From positions 1 to 38,492 of IMG/VR virus record IMGVR_UViG_3300046804_000446: a stretch of 38,492 nt of DNA; one strand, 5' to 3'. Each line of letters begins with the position of its first letter. Position 1 is the first letter of the stretch. Positions 29,184 through 35,575 of this stretch are shown here, one piece after another. A program made the translations under genes and the position numbers. The notes under the pieces were generated by a model, which saw only the letters and a program-made list of their open reading frames with translations, was not told the DNA's origin and did not search any database. This stretch comes from a virus.

Positions 29184-29782
29184 TTGTTGATCCTTTCAAC
29201 TAGCTCACCAACTTCCGAGAGGAACTTCGTCACCTCGGCTTCCATCTGAGCAATCAGCTCAGAATCTCTATTGACCCGCACGATGAACAACTGGAGGTGC
29301 TCAGGGAACCGCGGGTCATATGAAACAAAGTCTGCCCACTGCCGGCCGGTGCAGGCCATCTGCCACTGCATCTGGAACATGTAGTCGGTTGAGGGCTTCT
29401 TGGTGACCAGAGTCTCGAAATGCTTCTTGGACTCCGGGCACTTAATCTCCAGTACCCCATCGTCCCCGACAAGGCCATCAGGCGACGCTCCAGCCATCCG
29501 AATCGTCGGGTGGTCCACCAACCCCACCTCGGTCACAAAACCGCCGGTAGCGATCTCATACGCGCTTCTGGCGGCAGGCTCGGTGTCGATGCCCCACTGC
29601 ATGGCCGCGGACGTAAAGCCGAGTGCTTTGCGCTGGGTGATGCGCTCGAGTGCCAGTTCAAACTTATAGTTTTCACGCGACGCGCCATAGCCAGTCTTAG
29701 TCTTAGCCATGATGTCGCCCATGCGGGATGCTGTGGCCTTGCCCAGACGGGCTGCAAACCATTCGTCAGTGCGCTGATCCAT
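29180..29782 (-). CDS. YqaJ/lambda-exonuclease-like recombination nuclease
   Basis: 200 residues from ATG 29782 (TGATG overlap; a longer frame to 29830 is inside the previous gene). MDQRTDEWFAARLGKATASR is the classic YqaJ opening, and the core has a PD-(D/E)xK site: ASPDGLVGDDGVLEIKCPES, with D, E and K. QMQWQMACTGRQWADFVSYD fits the family. It degrades one strand of dsDNA ends to give ssDNA for the ERF annealing protein, forming a two-part recombination module with SSB between. Confidence 0.92.
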   Translation of the reverse strand: MDQRTDEWFAARLGKATASRMGDIMAKTKTGYGASRENYKFELALERITQRKALGFTSAAMQWGIDTEPAARSAYEIATGGFVTEVGLVDHPTIRMAGASPDGLVGDDGVLEIKCPESKKHFETLVTKKPSTDYMFQMQWQMACTGRQWADFVSYDPRFPEHLQLFIVRVNRDSELIAQMEAEVTKFLSEVGELVERINK

Positions 29783-30048
29783 CACTTGTTCCTTCCGAGT
29801 TTCTTGAACTCTCCGTTTTTCCAAGTGCAAATCTTGTCGGGCATGGACTGAATCACAAACCCGTCAACATCAGGATCACCACCAACACCAAGAACCCAAT
29901 AGCCGTGGTCGCCAGTTTGAATGACTAACGGCGCATCAGGATTGATCAACCATTCTTTTTCATCTTCTTCGGCTTGATCCCATTTCTCTACGGCATCCAT
30001 CATTGCCAACATGACGAATCTGAGGGTTTGCGGTTTGAAATTCATCAT
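29782..30048 (-). CDS. Small conserved protein between ERF and exonuclease
   Basis: 88 residues, ATGA overlap with ERF stop. The N-terminal MMNFKPQTLRFVMLAMMDAV is helical; the rest contains DGFVIQSMPDKICTWKNGEF and a basic end KKLGRNK. I see no enzyme motif or membrane segment. Its place between the two recombination genes suggests it helps that pathway, but nothing in the sequence proves it. Confidence 0.65.
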   Translation of the reverse strand: MMNFKPQTLRFVMLAMMDAVEKWDQAEEDEKEWLINPDAPLVIQTGDHGYWVLGVGGDPDVDGFVIQSMPDKICTWKNGEFKKLGRNK

Positions 30049-30590
30049 GCACCCGCCTTGCTCTTCAGGTCGGCGCTGTGCTTAACCCAGAACGGGCCTT
30101 TTTCGGGGGAGCTTGGCAAGTCCTTAAACGCCTGCTCCAAAGCCTTCAACCCCTTAGTGGCTGCGGCTTCCAACGTAGGCAAGTGTTCAGCTTCGTATGG
30201 AGTCAGCACCGGGCTATCGGTGGTTTCTTCGATGACATCATGCTCGACCGCATCGAGTGCCACCAGCCAAAGGTAGCGACGTTGATAAGTCTCAACGGCT
30301 CCGATGTTCTGCACTTCATGACAGCCCTTAAGAGCGGCTGAACCCATAGGGGAAGTGATGCGGATGTACTCCTCGGGCTTTTCGACGTTGACTATCGTCA
30401 TCGTGGCGGCTTCTTTGTCAAAGCTCACCACTGCACATAGGCCAGCATTTTGGAAGGCCGCTAGGGCCGGCTGGACGATGTCACCCAACGTGAAGTAGTC
30501 ATAGCTGCTGAAGTTGTTGCGCCCCGTCTTTTTAAGGGCTGTCTTGTGGAACTCACGACGGGCGTCGTTAAGCTTCTTATAAACACTCAT
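30045..30590 (-). CDS. ERF-family single-strand annealing protein
   Basis: 181 residues. Fits the ERF superfamily: LNDARREFHKTALKKTGRNN, FSSYDYFTLGDIVQPALAAF, EEYIRITSPMGSAALKGCHE and VQNIGAVETYQRRYLWLVAL, a helical block that binds ssDNA and anneals complementary strands. ERF proteins form rings and work with a 5'-3' exonuclease, here the neighbouring YqaJ protein. The start ATG has GAGGA upstream. Probably used for recombination and repair during replication. Confidence 0.92.
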   Translation of the reverse strand: MSVYKKLNDARREFHKTALKKTGRNNFSSYDYFTLGDIVQPALAAFQNAGLCAVVSFDKEAATMTIVNVEKPEEYIRITSPMGSAALKGCHEVQNIGAVETYQRRYLWLVALDAVEHDVIEETTDSPVLTPYEAEHLPTLEAAATKGLKALEQAFKDLPSSPEKGPFWVKHSADLKSKAGA

Positions 30591-30603
30591 GTCTTGTCCT
30601 CAT

Positions 30604-30738
30604 CTAGAACGGTGCCGGGGGTACTTTGGCAAGATCGTCGCGCTTTTTCTGCGCCAACAGCCTAGCCAATTCCTTGGGCGGCAGGGCACCAAACGGCCAG
30701 CCAAGGGGGTCGCGTTGTTTGTTGGGTGACATCATCAT
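30604..30738 (-). CDS. Short basic conserved protein (44 residues)
   Basis: A short frame starting MMMSPNKQRDPLGWPFGALP and ending AKVPPAPF, between the VSR-like nuclease and ERF. The ribosome site AAAGGAG stands just before a triple ATG; the second or third ATG has the best spacing. It begins with the sequence CTAGATGATGATG, shared with two other leftward starts at 37.4 and 37.8 kb. The LAGWPFG-P-x-ELA pattern is plausible for a small phage protein. No function. Confidence 0.6.
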   Translation of the reverse strand: MMMSPNKQRDPLGWPFGALPPKELARLLAQKKRDDLAKVPPAPF

Positions 30739-30758
30739 CTAGCTCCTTTAGGGTTAGT

Positions 30759-31133
30759 TTATACACTATTGTTAGTGTGTTTATTCGTGTAAACCCGCAT
30801 CAGCCAATCGATGGCTTGGCCGTTCTGCACCTGTGACCCAGTCACCCGCAGGATAGTCCATCCAAGACACATGGCCTCGGCGTACTTCTCGCAGTCCAAT
30901 GTAAAGCCGACGCCGGTAGAGTGCCGCCCGCCGGTCCAGACGCCGCCCTCGATCTCGACGCCGATCTTCTGCTCAGGCCACGCAAAGTCCAGCCGCCACA
31001 TCCGCTTGGGATGGAACCGGTACTCCCTACGCGCCTCGGGCCACTTCATAGCCCTGAGCTGAAATGCGAATGTCTCCTCAAGTGGACTCGGGCCAGAGGC
31101 CAGCAGCTTTAATTTGAGCTTTGGTTCTTTCAT
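30759..31133 (-). CDS. VSR/DUF559-like nuclease family protein
   Basis: 124 residues, start ATG 31133 with GGAA upstream, overlapping the previous gene by 56 bases. Motif order: PSPLEETFAFQLRAMKWPEA, YRFHPKRMWRLDFAWPEQK (D) and GVEIEGGVW (E-x-E), GRHSTGVGFTLDCEKY, and AMCLGWTILRVTGSQVQNGQ. A basic helix, D, then ExE separated by about 12 residues fits very-short-patch-repair/DUF559-type PD-(D/E)xK folds found in many phage recombination regions. Could act on branched or mismatched DNA; target unknown. Confidence 0.7.
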   Translation of the reverse strand: MKEPKLKLKLLASGPSPLEETFAFQLRAMKWPEARREYRFHPKRMWRLDFAWPEQKIGVEIEGGVWTGGRHSTGVGFTLDCEKYAEAMCLGWTILRVTGSQVQNGQAIDWLMRVYTNKHTNNSV

Positions 31134-31383
31134 GTGCGCTGTTCCATATCAGCAATTTGCCTTCTCTTGATGCCCTGCCTTGATCAACCTCATAGTGACA
31201 TGAGTAGCAAAGAGCGGCCACATACTGATCGCTGGCCTTGATCCCGCGACCCTTGCCGTGGATTGATTGATTAGAGTGCGCGGCCACCACCGTGCCGTCT
31301 TGCACTCCGCAAGATTGACATGGGATGGTGCGGCAGAACTCAAGAATGCGCTTGTCGCGCACGTACTCAAACTTGGGCCTCAA
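31078..31383 (-). CDS. HNH-type nuclease-like protein (DUF968/YbcO-like)
   Basis: About 101 residues if it begins at TTG 31383 (17-base overlap with NinB); a start at 31422 would overlap more. Zinc-binding pattern: CQSCG (C-x2-C), then HSNQSIHGKGRGIKASDQY, then LCYSCHYEVDQGRAS. This H-S-N-x-H then C-x2-C-H arrangement is the DUF968/YbcO-like HNH fold found beside NinB and NinG in lambda-like nin regions. Likely a Holliday-junction or structure-dependent nuclease, in keeping with NinB and the VSR-like neighbour. Confidence 0.75.
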   Translation of the reverse strand: MRPKFEYVRDKRILEFCRTIPCQSCGVQDGTVVAAHSNQSIHGKGRGIKASDQYVAALCYSCHYEVDQGRASREGKLLIWNSAHERTKAQIKAAGLWPEST

Positions 31384-31786
31384 ACCGCACCCCCAGCTCC
31401 TGTGTGGCGTGTGCCTCCACACGTGTCATGTATTCAGTGAACTCGCCAACCGTCATTTCGGTAGTGCTCTTGCGCCGGGTGATGATCTCGCCGTCGGGCA
31501 GCACCACCTCATCGCACACGCCAAACTTCCGAGCAAAGTATTCGTGCCACACGTCTGACGCATAAACCTGACCTTTGACAAATGCCTGCTCGGCTATGGT
31601 CTTGAGCACAAAGCCCCAGTACCGCTTATTCTGCTCAGCGTTACGCCTTGTGGTGGCCGTTGTAACGATCAGGCGCAGTGGTGTCCCGCTGTCGTTCAAC
31701 TGCTTGGCATGTTCCCTGACAAAGCTCGCAAAAGCTTGCCACACCTCCGATGAACGCAGTATGTATTCCCGGTACATAGCAGTCAT
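31367..31786 (-). CDS. ninB: NinB/Orf family recombination protein
   Basis: 139 residues from ATG 31786, with GAGGA just upstream; a longer frame to 31813 is less likely. Shows VTTATTRRNAEQNKRYWGFV, a strong match in type to NinB, followed by VYASDVWHEYFARKFG and MTVGEFTEYMTRVEAHATQE. NinB (lambda Orf) helps Red-type recombination by binding ssDNA/SSB, replacing host RecFOR. It fits the ERF/exonuclease/SSB module downstream. Overlaps the preceding small gene by 146 bases in another frame. Confidence 0.85.
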   Translation of the reverse strand: MTAMYREYILRSSEVWQAFASFVREHAKQLNDSGTPLRLIVTTATTRRNAEQNKRYWGFVLKTIAEQAFVKGQVYASDVWHEYFARKFGVCDEVVLPDGEIITRRKSTTEMTVGEFTEYMTRVEAHATQELGVRFEAQV

Positions 31787-31886
31787 TTGTGTCCTCACAT
31801 AGTCTTTCAACAATCACTTTAGATCTGGCCCAGTAGTGCTTGCACGTTTCCCTGCGGTCGCACCAGCCGCCCATACACGAGATCAC
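31641..31886 (-). CDS. Cys-rich small protein overlapping ninB
   Basis: 81 residues, GTG start overlapping the previous stop (GTGA). Begins ISCMGGWCDRRETCKHYWAR and has VERLCEDTNDCYVPG, with four Cys in the first 33 residues. The CMGGWC then C-x2-HY then ERLC pattern recalls small conserved phage proteins of about 60-70 residues. The last 50 residues overlap NinB in another frame and look random. The real product may use only the N-terminal part; the stop at 31641 is the only one in frame. Zinc binding is likely but unproven. Confidence 0.5.
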   Translation of the reverse strand: MISCMGGWCDRRETCKHYWARSKVIVERLCEDTNDCYVPGIHTAFIGGVASFCELCQGTCQAVERQRDTTAPDRYNGHHKA

Positions 31887-32776
31887 GACAGCAGCTCCGC
31901 GCGGCCTTTTTGAAACTCGGCCTTATCAATGTTGCCATTCACATAGTTAGCCCACACATTAAACAACCGCATCAACTTTTCATCGCGCTTGGCATAGTCC
32001 ATCAGGATGCCGCGTTGTTGCTCTCCGCGAGTGAAATATCGGTAGTCGTCTGCGTATGCATACGTCCAATCATGTTCACCGCAAAGCTTGTCGTATTCTT
32101 TAATGTCCATGGTTCTTCCTTCTGCGTTGTCTTGAGCTATCTTGATCTTGTTGAAATCGACATTTGGGATTGGGTCTTCTACAGTTTTTAGTTCATCGAG
32201 TCGCCGCGGCTCCCTCAAACGACGCAACGCGCTTAGCTCGATCTGGCGCACACGTTCACTTGTGACATCAAGCATGCTTGCAATTTCTGAAAGTGAATGC
32301 TCTCTGTCAGTGTTGATGCCAAATCGTAATTGCAGCACCTTTGCTTCACGATCTGTCAGAGATTCCAACACATCGTTCAGTACCCGTTTGCGGTCTTGTT
32401 GCAACAGATTTACTTCTACATCACATTCATCTGGAAGCTCGCCGGTGTGTCTAGCAAGTGTCAGCGCAAGTTCTTTGTGCGACACATTGAAATGCGATTG
32501 ATTCTTTGGCAACACAAAGTAGGTCTGCTCCTGCGTCCAGAGATCTTCTGGAAACAGACCTAGGGCTTTGGCGATTCTTTCAGATAGACCTGTCCATGAC
32601 CCGTCTTTACCGACTGGCAATCTCTTCAGATTGATCATGTCGCCGACGCGCGATGGACAAAGTTTATTGATCTTGCAAAATTGGTTGACTGACTTGTACC
32701 CTGAGTTTTCTATAGCGCTCAGGATCAAGTTGTTGCAAACCTTTAGATTGACGCGATATTCATCTAGCTGTTCCAT
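31883..32776 (-). CDS. Sigma-region-4-like regulator fused to a small conserved C-terminal domain
   Basis: 297 residues, started at the second ATG (32776), where AAGGA has proper spacing; the first ATG (32782) is too close. N-terminal third is an XRE-like or unknown helical domain (NNLILSAIENSGYKSVNQFC; PSRVGDMINLKRLP). About residues 140-190 match sigma-70 region 4: LTDREAKVLQLRFGI, HSLSEIASMLDVTSERVRQI and LSALRRLREPRR, including the recognition helix. No region 2 (-10 binding) is present. C-terminal 75 residues are a domain also found as a free gene (33252-33521). It could steer host RNA polymerase to phage promoters or act as a repressor. Confidence 0.8.
   Translation of the reverse strand: MEQLDEYRVNLKVCNNLILSAIENSGYKSVNQFCKINKLCPSRVGDMINLKRLPVGKDGSWTGLSERIAKALGLFPEDLWTQEQTYFVLPKNQSHFNVSHKELALTLARHTGELPDECDVEVNLLQQDRKRVLNDVLESLTDREAKVLQLRFGINTDREHSLSEIASMLDVTSERVRQIELSALRRLREPRRLDELKTVEDPIPNVDFNKIKIAQDNAEGRTMDIKEYDKLCGEHDWTYAYADDYRYFTRGEQQRGILMDYAKRDEKLMRLFNVWANYVNGNIDKAEFQKGRAELLS
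32108..32121 (-). promoter_or_regulatory. Internal ribosome site and ATG inside the sigma-like gene
   Basis: On the - strand AAGGAAG (32121-32115) stands six bases before an in-frame ATG (32110), a better Shine-Dalgarno than most true starts here. Translation from it would make a 75-residue protein (MDIKEYDKLCGEHDWTYA...) equal to the C-terminal domain alone, the same form as the paralogue at 33252-33521. Confidence 0.45.
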
Positions 32777-32778
32777 GA

Positions 32779-33084
32779 TCATTCCTTAACAAACACTCCT
32801 GACGGCAGCAATGTTCCTTTGCGGTCTTTGATTTGGTCCCACGCGCCGTTCAGGCAATCGATCATGTCGATGTCCAGCAGCGCACACATGTTGATCAGGC
32901 ACACCAGCGTATCGCCCACTGCGTCTTTGACGGCTGGCATGTCTCGCTTGTTCAGTGCGTCGGCCAGCTCGCCCATCTCAGATACAGCCTTAAGGTACTG
33001 AGCTGTTGGCGTGCTGTTGGGAATGATCTTGCGGGCCTCTGCCCAGCGCAAAATCTCAGTCTCAACGATTCGATAGGTCATCAC
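32779..33084 (-). CDS. MazG-like nucleotide pyrophosphohydrolase
   Basis: 101 residues (GTG 33084, or ATG 33081; GGAGGAA upstream). Pattern of all-alpha NTP pyrophosphatases: QYLKAVSEMGELADALNKRD (E-x2-E) and KDAVGDTLVCLINMC (E/K-x2-D), with a final helix CLNGAWDQIKDRKGTLL. The family splits NTPs to NMP and PPi. In phages this may lower ppGpp-type signals or clean the nucleotide pool; the substrate here is unknown. Confidence 0.82.
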   Translation of the reverse strand: MMTYRIVETEILRWAEARKIIPNSTPTAQYLKAVSEMGELADALNKRDMPAVKDAVGDTLVCLINMCALLDIDMIDCLNGAWDQIKDRKGTLLPSGVFVKE

Positions 33085-33271
33085 GATCTAGTTCCTCCAT
33101 GGCGCGTTTCAGATAGATTGCTTGGTCAAGTGCTTCTTCGTATGCGTGCTGTAGCCACTGCCTGAGCGTCAACGGGTTGTCGGCCACGGTAGTCCCGTAC
33201 TTGCTCAACCCTTCCTGCTGGCGATAGGCAATGTCCACGCACACCCGTGCTTCAGTTCCCGATGCTGGCAA
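33062..33271 (-). CDS. Small conserved phage protein
   Basis: 69 residues, TTG start with GGAG seven bases upstream, overlapping the previous gene by 20 bases; a GTG at 33244 is the alternative. The segment QQEGLSKYGTTVADNPLTLR then WLQHAYEEALDQAIYLKRAM is a pattern I recall from short phage proteins of unknown function, with Y-G-T-x-V and a C-terminal helix rich in Glu and Leu. It joins the start of the MazG-like gene by a 23-base overlap. Function unknown. Confidence 0.65.
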   Translation of the reverse strand: MPASGTEARVCVDIAYRQQEGLSKYGTTVADNPLTLRQWLQHAYEEALDQAIYLKRAMEELDRDDLSNR

Positions 33272-33521
33272 CGTAGTTCTCCATCAGTTGATTGCGTTTG
33301 CTGATGAACATGTCTTCGGTCATCCTGTCGGCAGGCGAGCTGAACTCTGAGTACAGCAAGAACAGATCGCGCCAATAAGAATTGGTCATGCTGATGCGTG
33401 CAATTTGCTCCTCCATGCTTTTGTGTGCTGCGTAGTACCGCTTGTCGTCCGACAGTGCGTAGTACCAATCGTGGTCCTGAAGAAGCTGCTCGAACTGCAC
33501 GATGGTCTTGATGCGCTTCAT
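33252..33521 (-). CDS. Free-standing paralogue of the sigma-like gene's C-terminal domain
   Basis: 89 residues, ATGA overlap with the HTH gene, GAGG upstream. Shares HDWYYALSDDKRYYAA with HDWTYAYADDYRYFTR of the sigma-like protein, and then the same layout: charged repeat, LFLLYSEFSS, and a final K-x2-x-L helix. No DNA-binding motif of its own. Likely a small binding or regulatory domain duplicated within the same operon; it might pair with or compete against the sigma-like protein. Confidence 0.65.
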   Translation of the reverse strand: MKRIKTIVQFEQLLQDHDWYYALSDDKRYYAAHKSMEEQIARISMTNSYWRDLFLLYSEFSSPADRMTEDMFISKRNQLMENYVASIGN

Positions 33522-33898
33522 TTCAGTTCCTCATAGCCCACGTGGCCGTTGCCGCGGTCTACGAACTCAGCGTTGCCGCCCAGCACTTGGTTCATCTGCA
33601 TTTGCTTTTTCTTCATCCGGTAGCGAGCCTGCCGCTCAGCAGCCGACATTTGCTGACGTCGCTTGTCGTTGCCTTCGCCAAGTTTGTAGATCTTGGTTAG
33701 ATCCCGGCCGCGGTGGTCCTTAGCCCACATGCAGATATGCACCGCCTTGGCCTTGTGCAGCTCGCGGCAGTACTGAAGAACGGTGACGTAATGCAGGCCC
33801 GTGATGCCGGCCAACTCTTTGCAGGAGTACGCACCCTCCATCAGCAGCTTGATGAGCTGGGCCTGTAGCAATGCGTTTAGTTTTACTTTTTGTTTCAT
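33518..33898 (-). CDS. Helix-turn-helix DNA-binding protein
   Basis: 126 residues, start ATG 33898 a few bases after the membrane peptide stop. N-terminal winged-helix or HTH pattern: LLQAQLIKLLMEGAYSCKEL, AGITGLHYVTVLQYCRELHK (turn plus recognition helix), then KAVHICMWAKDHRGRDLTK and a wing-like end. The last third is basic and Gln/Met rich (RQARYRMKKKQMQMNQVL). Probably a transcription regulator of the early operon; no clear Cro/CI signature, so its partner sites are unknown. Confidence 0.75.
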   Translation of the reverse strand: MKQKVKLNALLQAQLIKLLMEGAYSCKELAGITGLHYVTVLQYCRELHKAKAVHICMWAKDHRGRDLTKIYKLGEGNDKRRQQMSAAERQARYRMKKKQMQMNQVLGGNAEFVDRGNGHVGYEELK

Positions 33899-33901
33899 CT
33901 C

Positions 33902-34012
33902 TTATCCGAACAGGAACTTCAGGATCAGGGCTAAGGCCACAAACGGCGCTAGGAAGATCACTGCAAGAAAGCACAGTGACCAGCACAGCACGAAGATGTC
34001 GCCCAGCTTCAC
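33902..34012 (-). CDS. 36-residue membrane peptide
   Basis: GTG start inside the preceding stop (GTGA overlap). The product is nearly all hydrophobic: KLGDIFVLCWSLCFLAVIF then LAPFVALALILKFLFG, one or two membrane spans. It is translationally coupled to the gene before it and three bases before the HTH gene. Too short for usual gene calling but supported by tight spacing and composition. Role unknown. Confidence 0.5.
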   Translation of the reverse strand: MKLGDIFVLCWSLCFLAVIFLAPFVALALILKFLFG

Positions 34013-34230
34013 TGATTTACATCCTTGTCGTCGGAACCAACCAAATCCAATTCCAGTTCTCCACCAAACAACAAAGCGATCTGGTCATACTCGACACCGG
34101 CAGCATCAAGCTCTTCGCGGATGGCATTGCACCGGTCGGCTAGTCTGGTGGCTTCGTCCCACAAAACGCGACCCTTAGCCACGGTCTCATTAAATTCGTG
34201 CTGTAAAGCACGAGCTTCACCATTTGTCAT
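34009..34230 (-). CDS. First gene of the main leftward operon, coiled small protein
   Basis: 73 residues from ATG 34230, with AGGAG at five bases; the longer frame to 34536 runs through the intergenic promoter zone and the next gene. Helical, charged coiled coil: QHEFNETVAKGRVLWDEATR then LADRCNAIREELDAAG, with an acidic end DLVGSDDKD. No enzyme motif. As first gene behind the shared promoter-like motif, it may be an early regulator. Function unknown. Confidence 0.65.
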   Translation of the reverse strand: MTNGEARALQHEFNETVAKGRVLWDEATRLADRCNAIREELDAAGVEYDQIALLFGGELELDLVGSDDKDVNQ

Positions 34231-34428
34231 GTCATCTCCTGTGTTGTGACAATGCAAGTGTAACGCGACCAAGCCGTGATGCGATAGTGGAAACCCTGAT
34301 GCACGCAGCGCTATAGCGTTGAGTACACTGGCGAAGAACCCGGCTAGGAAGGGAGTAGCTACCCTTCCGAAAAGCGTAACCACCCCGCCTGCCGCGGCTT
34401 CCTTCTGGGTGGAGTCAGTGGGTGAGTT
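34231..34428. promoter_or_regulatory. Divergent early control region
   Basis: 198 non-coding bases between the leftward operon and the rightward replication gene. GCGTTACACT on the - strand (34266-34257) lies about 26 bases before the leftward ATG and recurs before the other leftward operon, with TACACT as -10-like element; no -35 stands out. CAGCGCTATAGCGT (34306-34319), with the perfect palindrome CGCTATAGCG inside, recurs at 36043-36056. CCACCC and GGGTGG arms (about 34380 and 34407) can pair around a 21-base loop ahead of the replication gene. Confidence 0.4.
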
Positions 34429-35184
34429 ATGTATTACTACACGTTCAACATCGGGGACTATCAGTCCCACACCGGCCATCTTGACCCCCTTGAGGACATC
34501 GCGTATCGGCGCATGATCGACTGGTGCTACCTGCATCAGAAGCCGCTGCCAGACGACACAGGCAAGATCGGGCGACTGATTCGCATGCCAGACAACTTGG
34601 CAGTGATTCGCGACATCCTCAATGAGTTCTTCACGCTCACCCCAGAGGGCTGGTGGCAGCAGCGGATTGAAGAAGAGATTGCTCGGTACGAAGAAAAAAG
34701 GGAACAGGCGTCGAGGGCCGGTAAGGCATCCGCTGAACGTAGGCTCAACGGGCGTTCAACTGAGCGTTCAACGGGCGTTCAACCAACCAATAACCAAGAA
34801 CCAATAACCAAAAACCAAGTTAAGAAGACCGCTGCCGCGGCTCCCCCCGAGGGGGTGTCACAGTCTGTTTGGGAAGACTTCCTGCAACTGAGGAAAGCCA
34901 AGAAGGCACCCATGACCAACGCAGCCCTCGCAGGCATCATGCGCGAAGCAGAGAAGGCCAAGTGGACTCTGGAGCAAGCCCTGACCCAGTGCTGCATGCG
35001 CGGCTGGACCGGCTTCAAAGCAGATTGGGTTGCGTCCGCACCCGCGGTCGGTACAATCACAGTGCCCAGTAAACCGGACAGAGATCCCGCGTTGGTGAAG
35101 CTTGATCAAGACGCAGGCAACAGAACGCCGATCCCGCCAGAGCTACAGCAAAAGCTCAAGACATTGTTGAGGAAGGTGACATGA
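34429..35184 (+). CDS. Replication initiation protein, DUF1376 type
   Basis: 251 residues. DUF1376 pattern: YYYTFNIGDYQSHTGHLDPL, EDIAYRRMIDWCYLHQKPLP, and a winged-helix-like part up to about 85. The linker (about 100-135) is low complexity, NGRSTERSTG then NNQEPITKNQ, typical of these phage proteins. The C-terminal part (KAPMTNAALAGIMREAEKAK; QCCMRGWTGFKADWV) is like that of host DnaT/phage O-like primosome proteins. It probably binds the origin or loads host helicase. The linker DNA holds iteron-like repeats (separate entry). The ATG follows GGTGAGTT, a weak ribosome site. Confidence 0.82.
   Translation: MYYYTFNIGDYQSHTGHLDPLEDIAYRRMIDWCYLHQKPLPDDTGKIGRLIRMPDNLAVIRDILNEFFTLTPEGWWQQRIEEEIARYEEKREQASRAGKASAERRLNGRSTERSTGVQPTNNQEPITKNQVKKTAAAAPPEGVSQSVWEDFLQLRKAKKAPMTNAALAGIMREAEKAKWTLEQALTQCCMRGWTGFKADWVASAPAVGTITVPSKPDRDPALVKLDQDAGNRTPIPPELQQKLKTLLRKVT
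34743..34814 (+). other. Candidate replication origin inside the replication gene
   Basis: Three copies of GCGTTCAAC (34752-34760, 34764-34772, 34775-34783), spaced 12 and 11 bases, follow a partial GCTCAAC at 34743. They are followed directly by two tandem copies of CCAATAACCAA(G/A)AA (34787-34800, 34801-34814), an A/C-rich and T-poor stretch. Iterons next to an A-rich unwinding stretch in the initiator gene repeat the lambda ori plan in gene O. These bases also encode a repetitive linker, which is a plain alternative cause. Confidence 0.4.
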
Positions 35185-35573
35185 AGTACTCAGTCGAGGC
35201 CAAACAATCGGACCCGGTGATGGCTTTCGTGATGCACCTGCTGCACTCGGCCACCAACGCTCACATCCAACACTGGATGACGCGCAGCTTCGCCGCCCAC
35301 CAAGCACTCGGATTTTTTTACGAAAAAATGCCGGTTCTTCTGGACGAATTTGTCGAAAGCTTTCAAGGCAAATATGGGCTGTTGCATGACTTCGTTGAAG
35401 ACTACAAACTACCCGCAGACAACCCGATTGAATATCTACAAAGCTTGAGCGACGAAGTGGCGACGCTGCGTAGGGAAAAGCGGTTTCCGCAGGACAGCGA
35501 ACTACAAAATGAGGTGGACAACATCGCCAACCTCATCAACAAAACGCTCTACAAACTCCGCTATTTGAAGTAA
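35181..35573 (+). CDS. Helical protein, possibly ferritin/Dps-like or DUF5856-like
   Basis: 130 residues, ATGA overlap and a strong GAGGAAGG site. Helices: DPVMAFVMHLLHSATNAHIQ, HWMTRSFAAHQALGFFYEKM, PVLLDEFVESFQGKYGLLHD, and ELQNEVDNIANLINKTLYKL. H-x3-HW and the E/D pattern in the second and third helices recall a four-helix ferritin-like fold, but this is fold-level likeness only, not proven family. It follows the replication gene in the same unit. Function unknown. Confidence 0.72.
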   Translation: MKYSVEAKQSDPVMAFVMHLLHSATNAHIQHWMTRSFAAHQALGFFYEKMPVLLDEFVESFQGKYGLLHDFVEDYKLPADNPIEYLQSLSDEVATLRREKRFPQDSELQNEVDNIANLINKTLYKLRYLK

Positions 35574-35575
35574 TC

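Noticed and set aside
33801-34178. + strand frames opposite the HTH and small genes
   Set aside because: No ribosome site or pattern; the - strand genes here are tightly overlapped and continuous.
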